Shown here: in pieces, positions 59,037 to 64,000 of the stretch
How the letters are laid out: the number at the start of each line of letters is the position of its first letter
Position numbering within the stretch: position 1 is the first letter of the stretch
Source of the DNA: Agelaius tricolor
Lineage: Eukaryota > Chordata > Aves > Passeriformes > Icteridae
Assembly: GCA_023055355.1 (NCBI GenBank)
Contig: JALJCS010000028.1
Coordinates: forward strand, 8,370,418 to 8,434,417
Length of the DNA: 64,000 nt
Reading direction: 5' to 3'
Program-made: the position numbers and the translations under genes
The notes under the pieces: generated by a model
What the model was told of the DNA's origin: nothing
The model's database searches: none
The model's input: only the letters and a program-made list of their open reading frames with translations

Positions 59037-61053
59037 CTGCCTGGGGTATTTGCTCCTGCTGGAGTCTTTTCCTTTAATGAAAGTGTCCTGAGAAAGTAGT
59101 AGCTTTATAAAATGTGAGGAGTTTATTCCTAGTGCTGATGAGCTTGCACAGATGCCATCTGAAACCCTCTGGTGACAGCAGCACTGCAGCCAGAGCCTCA
59201 GACAGCTCTGCTCCACCACATGTTTAAGGATGGCACTTAAATTGTGCTTTGCTTGGTGCTACTTGACTTTGGAGCTCTGTTTCCAGGGGCTGGTGCAGAA
59301 ATGTTTCTGGAGGACTGGGTCAAGTGGCAGCATGCATTTTTGGAGAAGGTCCTGGGTCCTGTGCCCCACTGCAAAGGGCAGAGAGCCATGAAATATCTGG
59401 GGTATTTGAGCTCTGTGGTGCTGCCCAGGCTCTGAGCTGGGCTGCAGGGATGGAGCTCCTTTCCAGGCTCATTTTGCTCCTTATTCCCTCCCTTAATTTA
59501 CGACAGACTCTGTGGGTATTGAGCAGCACTGCAGCAAACCCACGTGCTCCAAGTTTCTTTCTTCCAGGAGCTCTGCTCTTATCAGGAGTGAGAAACACAG
59601 GAGTGCTGTGAGGAAGGGTCTGCTCTGCAAAGTGGGATTTCAAAATTGCTGCTGGACCCCGGTGCAGGGTCACTCTGCTCCTGTGAGGGATTGGGAAGAT
59701 GCTCTTCTCCTTCCTTTTCAATGGAAATCTCACTTTCCTGCAGGCCTGGAACCCTCAGGCTGGGGCAAGGAGAGGGGCTGCTTCTTGCAAAACCTCTGCA
59801 GGTTCTTCCAGCTGGCTTTTCCCTGCAGAACTGGAGTGATCAGGAGTGCAGGGGTGGGCAGCTCCTTGGCTCAGTGCTGTGATGCACCAAGGTATTGAAA
59901 ACCCTCCCCAGCTGCTGAAAATTGCTTTCTGCCCATCCCCGTCTGACACGCGAACACAAGAATTCCCATGTGCTGCGAATCCTAATGCTTCCTTCTCCCA
60001 CCTCTGTGCCTGGGTATAAATGTCCTTAGGATGTGATTTTTCCAGCTCAGCCTTCAGAATTTCTAATTGTGCTGGGGGAGCTGAGCTGCAGTGGGGCTGC
60101 CATCCATGGGGCTGCCCTTGTGCCTCTCCCTGCTGCCCAGGCAGCTGAGCTTTGGAGGAGGGACAGTCCCTGCTGCTGAGGGAGGCACAGCTACAATTTG
60201 GCAAACCTCAAAGAGTTTTCATTTGCCTCAATATTCTGCAGTAAATAACTTTGCACATTTGTAAACAGAGGGCAAGCTCACCACGTTTTAAGAGCTTTCT
60301 TGGGGCGAATTGGAAGTCCTCTGCTCCTGTCTGACAGAACAAAATTCAGTGAGGGATGTGCTTGTCGAAGATGCCTTTCACTTGGCTTAGCAGCAGAAAT
60401 TGTGTTGAATTCCTGTGGAAACAAAATAAGGTCCCTGCCCTAGAAAACTCACAGACAAGAGCTTATTCAAGAAAAGAGTGGAAATGGCCTTGGACTGTCT
60501 GTTGACCTTGAGCTGTTGGTGAGATTTTTGGTGGATTGTGACTGAGCATCACTCATGAGCCCTTTGCCAGTCGTGTCCTTCAGGCAGGCCTGGCTGGTTG
60601 GTGCCATTTGGTTAAAGATGGGAAGTGATGGGGGAGGCACTGTGTGCTCTGAAGGTCACTGGGCAGGGCAGGGACGGGGCTGTGGCTGAGGTCAGGAGCT
60701 GAGTCTGGAGCCCCCAGGCCCTGGAATGTTCCCCCACAGCCCCACGTCCCAGGGGACACGCGAGTGCCTTCCCCCAGCAGTGAGCAACTGCTCCTGGCAG
60801 CGCTCCCTGTGCCAATGCAGTGCCACAGCAGAGCAGGTGACTCCCCTGTGTGCCCTGCAGGGTCTGCAGAGGTGTTGGACACCCAGGAGCACCCCTGAGC
60901 TGCTCGAGGCCAGCAGGGGCCTCAAGGAAAGGCCCAGGGCAGGAGAAAGTGGGCACAGGAGGCTGGGGAGCAGCCTGGACTGGAGGTGTGTGAGGAGCCA
61001 CACCTGGGGCTGGGCACCAGGAGATGTCCTGGGGAGTGCTTGGGGCACAGGGC

Positions 61054-61160
61054 AGGTGGCACAGGGAGGTGGCACAGGGCAGGTGGCACAGGGAGGTGGC
61101 ACAGGGAGGTGGCACAGGGGGGTGACACAGGGAGGGTGGCACAGGGAGGCTGGCACACCC
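61054..61160 (+). repeat. GTGGCACAGGGAG minisatellite, left block
   Basis: About eight units of 12-14 bases. Confidence 0.9.
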
Positions 61161-61343
61161 CCAGGCAGGTTCTGGGCATCCTGAGTGCAGAGACTCAGTG
61201 CCCCTGACACCTCACTGTGCTGTGCCTGGTGAAAGGCCATATTTCAGCTGAATTCTTCCTCCAATGCCAGTCTCTGATTGGGAAAGCAGGGATCCTTTCC
61301 TGGCTGCCATAGTGAATTTTAGAGTGAGTTTTAGCATTTTGGG
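61161..61343 (+). repeat. Duplicated 180-bp segment, copy 2
   Basis: Same segment as 58858-59036. It lies between two blocks of a GTGGCACAGGGAG minisatellite. Confidence 0.92.
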
Positions 61344-61346
61344 AAG

Positions 61347-61495
61347 GGTGGCAGTGCCAGAGTGGCACAGGGAGGGTGGCACAGGGAGGTGGCACAGGGA
61401 AGTGGCACAGGAGGGTGGCACAGGGAGGTGGCACAGGGAAGTGGCACAGGGAGGGTGGCACTGCCAGAGTGGCACAGGGAGGTGGCACAGGGGGC
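61347..61495 (+). repeat. GTGGCACAGGGAG minisatellite, right block
   Basis: About ten units of 12-15 bases, including GTGGCACTGCCAGA variants. Confidence 0.9.
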
Positions 61496-61795
61496 AGAGC
61501 CCGGGCTGCCCCTGGAGCTCCGAGCAGGCTGGTGCAAACCGGAGCTGCTCCTCCTCGGAGGCTCTCGGTGCTGCCCGGCCCTGCCTCGGGGCTCGGTGTC
61601 CGCTTACCGAGCATCAGTGTCCGGTTACCGCGCATCATCAGCGGTGCCCGGGACAGGGCAGGGCAGGAGCACTCGCTGGTTTGCTGGCACGCCAGCCGCT
61701 CTGCGATGCACTGCAGCAGAGCCCTTCTGAAAGCTCCTCAGCAAAAAGGACATTGCAGGGGAGGGACGGGGACCATGCACGCCCAGGGCGCAGAG

Positions 61796-61796
<1 letters not shown>

Positions 61797-61844
<48 letters not shown>
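61797..61844 (+). repeat. (CTG)16 trinucleotide repeat
   Basis: Sixteen uninterrupted TGC/CTG units. All three frames on each strand are open locally, giving poly-Leu, poly-Ala, poly-Cys or poly-Gln shadows. Confidence 0.95.
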
Positions 61845-63211
61845 AGGGCTGTGGCAGCCAAGGCTGGCCCGGGCTGCCTCCCTGCAGCCATTTACTGATT
61901 GAGTTGGCCAAGGCCATTGCCTCGTGCCGTGGGTGGATGCAGTGTCCTTCCCCTGGGTGTCCTTCAGGTGCAGCAGGGACAGGACCGTGCTGGTGTGTCC
62001 CCAGGGCCCAGGGCAGCCATCCAGGGAGCTGCCAGGCCCAGGAGCGGCTCCAGGAGGTGCAGGAGCCTGGGTCAGGAGCCACCACTGCAGCTCTGCTCTG
62101 CAGTGGCCTCGGGCAGGCTGCCCCAGCCTTGGGGACACGAGGGACAATGCAGCACCCCTGGAGCAGCAGGGACAGGGGCAAGGAGGCTGAGGAGAAGGAG
62201 AAGCCTGCTGCTGATGCAGTGCAGGGGATCCTTGGCTCGGTGCTGCAGCATGGGCAGGGCACCCTGCCTGTCCTGCAGGGCAAGGCTGAGATTAGGGCTG
62301 GTGCAGGCATTTATCTCCTGGGGGCTGGAGCTCTTCCCTTGGATTTCCCCCCAGCTGATTCCCTGTTGGAGCTGACAGCAAAAAGCTCAATTCCCTTCAA
62401 CTGATCCACCAGAGACCCTTTGCTTCCAGCTCTCAGCCAGAGCTTCCCCAGGTGCCACTGAGGGGACTGTCCCACCTGTCCCCCTGTCACACCCTGGGTG
62501 CCTGCAGGGCTGGGGTTGGGATGGAGGAGGCCAGGAGATGTCACTGCCAGCACAAGGGGTCCCCTCTGCCTGGCTCCCAGCAGAGGGAAGCAGCAGCTCA
62601 CCAGCCTGCAGCCCTGAGCAGCCCTGAGCCCCCCTGAGCTCCTCCTTTGGAACAACCAAACAAACCCCACAGCACCTGCCCAGGTAAAGATCGACTTCTC
62701 TTGCTGCTGGACAATCAAACTTTTAGCAGCAGGGAATTGTCCCCTGTAACTGCAGCAGCTGATCCCACCTGCAGGCTCTGTCCTTCACCTCAGGTGCTGT
62801 TCTTGGTTCAGTCCCTGCTGGATTCCTGAGAGAGCAAATGCTGAGCCTTGGGCTGTGCCTTTGGACTGGTTAGTGGCATGAGTGAATTGGGAAGGATCTT
62901 CCATTGTGCAGGAGGATATGGAGACCCTGCTTTTCTGAGGGAAATGAGTCCAGGCTGGTGGAAATGCTCAGAAAGTGGTGGGAGTGCAGATGGATGAACT
63001 TGGTGAACTGCAGTTGGCCCTAACTCAGCCCGAGGGAGCAAACAGAAATGACTTCAGCTTCTTGTGACTCTTTGCTCTTGTGACCTTAGCCCCAAAGTCT
63101 CTCTTTGCTCCTTTTGCCTCTTTTTGATCTGAAACTGGGTCTCCAGCTTGCTGCTCTCCATTTTTTCCATCAGCTAGTTGGCAGAATCCCCATGCCAGGC
63201 AGGCCCTGCTC

Positions 63212-63523
63212 CTGTGGCTGAGTGTGACAGTGTGACCTGTGGCTGAGTGTGACAGTGTGACCTGTGGGTGAGTGTGACAGTGTGACCCTGTGGTGAGTGT
63301 GAGTGTGACAGGGTGACCCTGAGTGTGAGTGTGACAGTGTGACCCTGTGGGTGAGTGTGACAGTGTGACCCTGTGGTGAGTGTGAGTGTGACAGGGTGAC
63401 CCTGAGTGTGAGTGTGACGGGGTGACCTGTGGGTGAGTGTGAGTGTGACAGGGTGACCCTGTGGTGTGACAGTGTCACCCTGAGGGTGTGACACTGTGAC
63501 CTGTGGCTGAGTGTGACAGTGTG
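63212..63523 (+). repeat. GTGTGACA-type minisatellite
   Basis: Repeats of GAGTGTGACAGTGTGACC joined by CTGTGG(C/G)T, with an irregular period of 16-30 bases. Confidence 0.9.
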
Positions 63524-64000
63524 GCCCTGCAGAGGAGGGACACAGCCCAGCAGGACATCAGCAGCTGTGTGAGGGGTGTCTGTTTGCTACAGGACTCATG
63601 TGGCTGCCATGCCCTCAGCAGCATTTCCCCCCTGAGACTACAGGAACAGGTTTTTCCATTGCAGAAAAAAAGCAGAAAATATGTTTAAGTCCCTCTGCTT
63701 TGGGCTTTTGCAGCCCAGTGGAATTGAGTGTCTCAGTCCCTCCAATCCTAACAGGGCAGCAGCAAGATGTGCCAGGTGTTGAGAGGTACCTGCACCTGCC
63801 AGCTGAGCCTTCCTGAGGAGCAAACCCCCTCCTCTTGCAGTGGTGCATGGCTGAGCAGGACCAGAGCCCAGAGGGAGGAGGGCACTCACAGGAGTGTGAG
63901 CAGCCTGATATTTCACTGGGAGCCTGGAACATCATCCCTGCTCTGTGCTTGAGCTGGTTCGGGTCCTTGTGCTGACCCTTCTGTTTGCTGCTCCTGCACC

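Larger units (their letters stand above)
57000..64000. other. Right-hand region without a recognisable gene
   Basis: Contains a 180-bp direct duplication, GTGGCACAGGGAG arrays, a (CTG)16 tract and a GTGTGACA-type array. If the third CpG island drives a plus-strand transcript, this would lie in its first intron. No exon could be identified. Confidence 0.55.

Noticed and set aside
61376..62404. 342-codon open frame with a leucine run
   Set aside because: The N-terminal part is minisatellite and the leucine run is the (CTG)16 tract. The rest has no recognised domain, so it was kept only as a low-interest finding.
57000..64000. Mature miR-34a hairpin
   Set aside because: I scanned for the mature sequence and its complement and found only partial chance matches. 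It must lie outside the window if the synteny holds.

Overview
The window is vertebrate nuclear DNA, most likely from a songbird. The two protein genes have multiple exons with GT-AG introns and very high GC3. The promoters are CpG islands. Truncated CR1 LINE ends and short ERVK-type solo LTRs that I recognise from passerine genomes are present. The gene pair H6PD-SPSB1 is syntenic with human 1p36.22 and, from memory, with the avian chromosome 21 microchromosome. There is no sign of bacterial, phage or plasmid sequence.

Layout, left to right. Positions 1-11630 are intergenic DNA downstream of SPSB1, rich in minisatellites and carrying one solo LTR. SPSB1 is on the minus strand, with its 3' UTR ending near 11640, its SOCS-box terminal exon at 13495-13622, its main SPRY exon at 17439-18243, a 17.5 kb first intron, and a CpG-island promoter near 35.2-36.2 kb. 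Only about 4 kb then separates SPSB1 from the 3' end of H6PD. H6PD is also on the minus strand: its last exon plus 3' UTR starts near 40.14 kb, the coding exons are 41868-43225, 43849-44118, 45605-45722 and 46790-47416, and a non-coding first exon lies in a CpG island near 50.8 kb. A third CpG island at about 55.6-57.0 kb has no visible coding exon. By synteny it sits where the MIR34A host-transcript promoter is expected. Positions 57-64 kb show only repeats.

Both coding sequences assemble completely with matching splice phases: SPSB1 gives 273 codons and H6PD gives 790 codons. SPSB1 is a substrate receptor for a Cullin-5/Elongin ubiquitin ligase. H6PD is a luminal ER enzyme that oxidises glucose-6-phosphate and hydrolyses the lactone, supplying NADPH to 11beta-HSD1. 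The two are neighbours by ancient synteny, and nothing here shows a shared pathway.

I found no clearly new biological system. The points most worth checking are: a perfect 29-bp palindrome in the H6PD 3' UTR that embeds a miR-25/92-family seed match; a tandem GT-NN-GT splice donor in H6PD; solo LTRs with exact 6-bp target duplications and a covarying terminal hairpin; an intergenic array of about 21 consensus 5' splice sites; and an unusual density of tandem repeats inside all three CpG islands.
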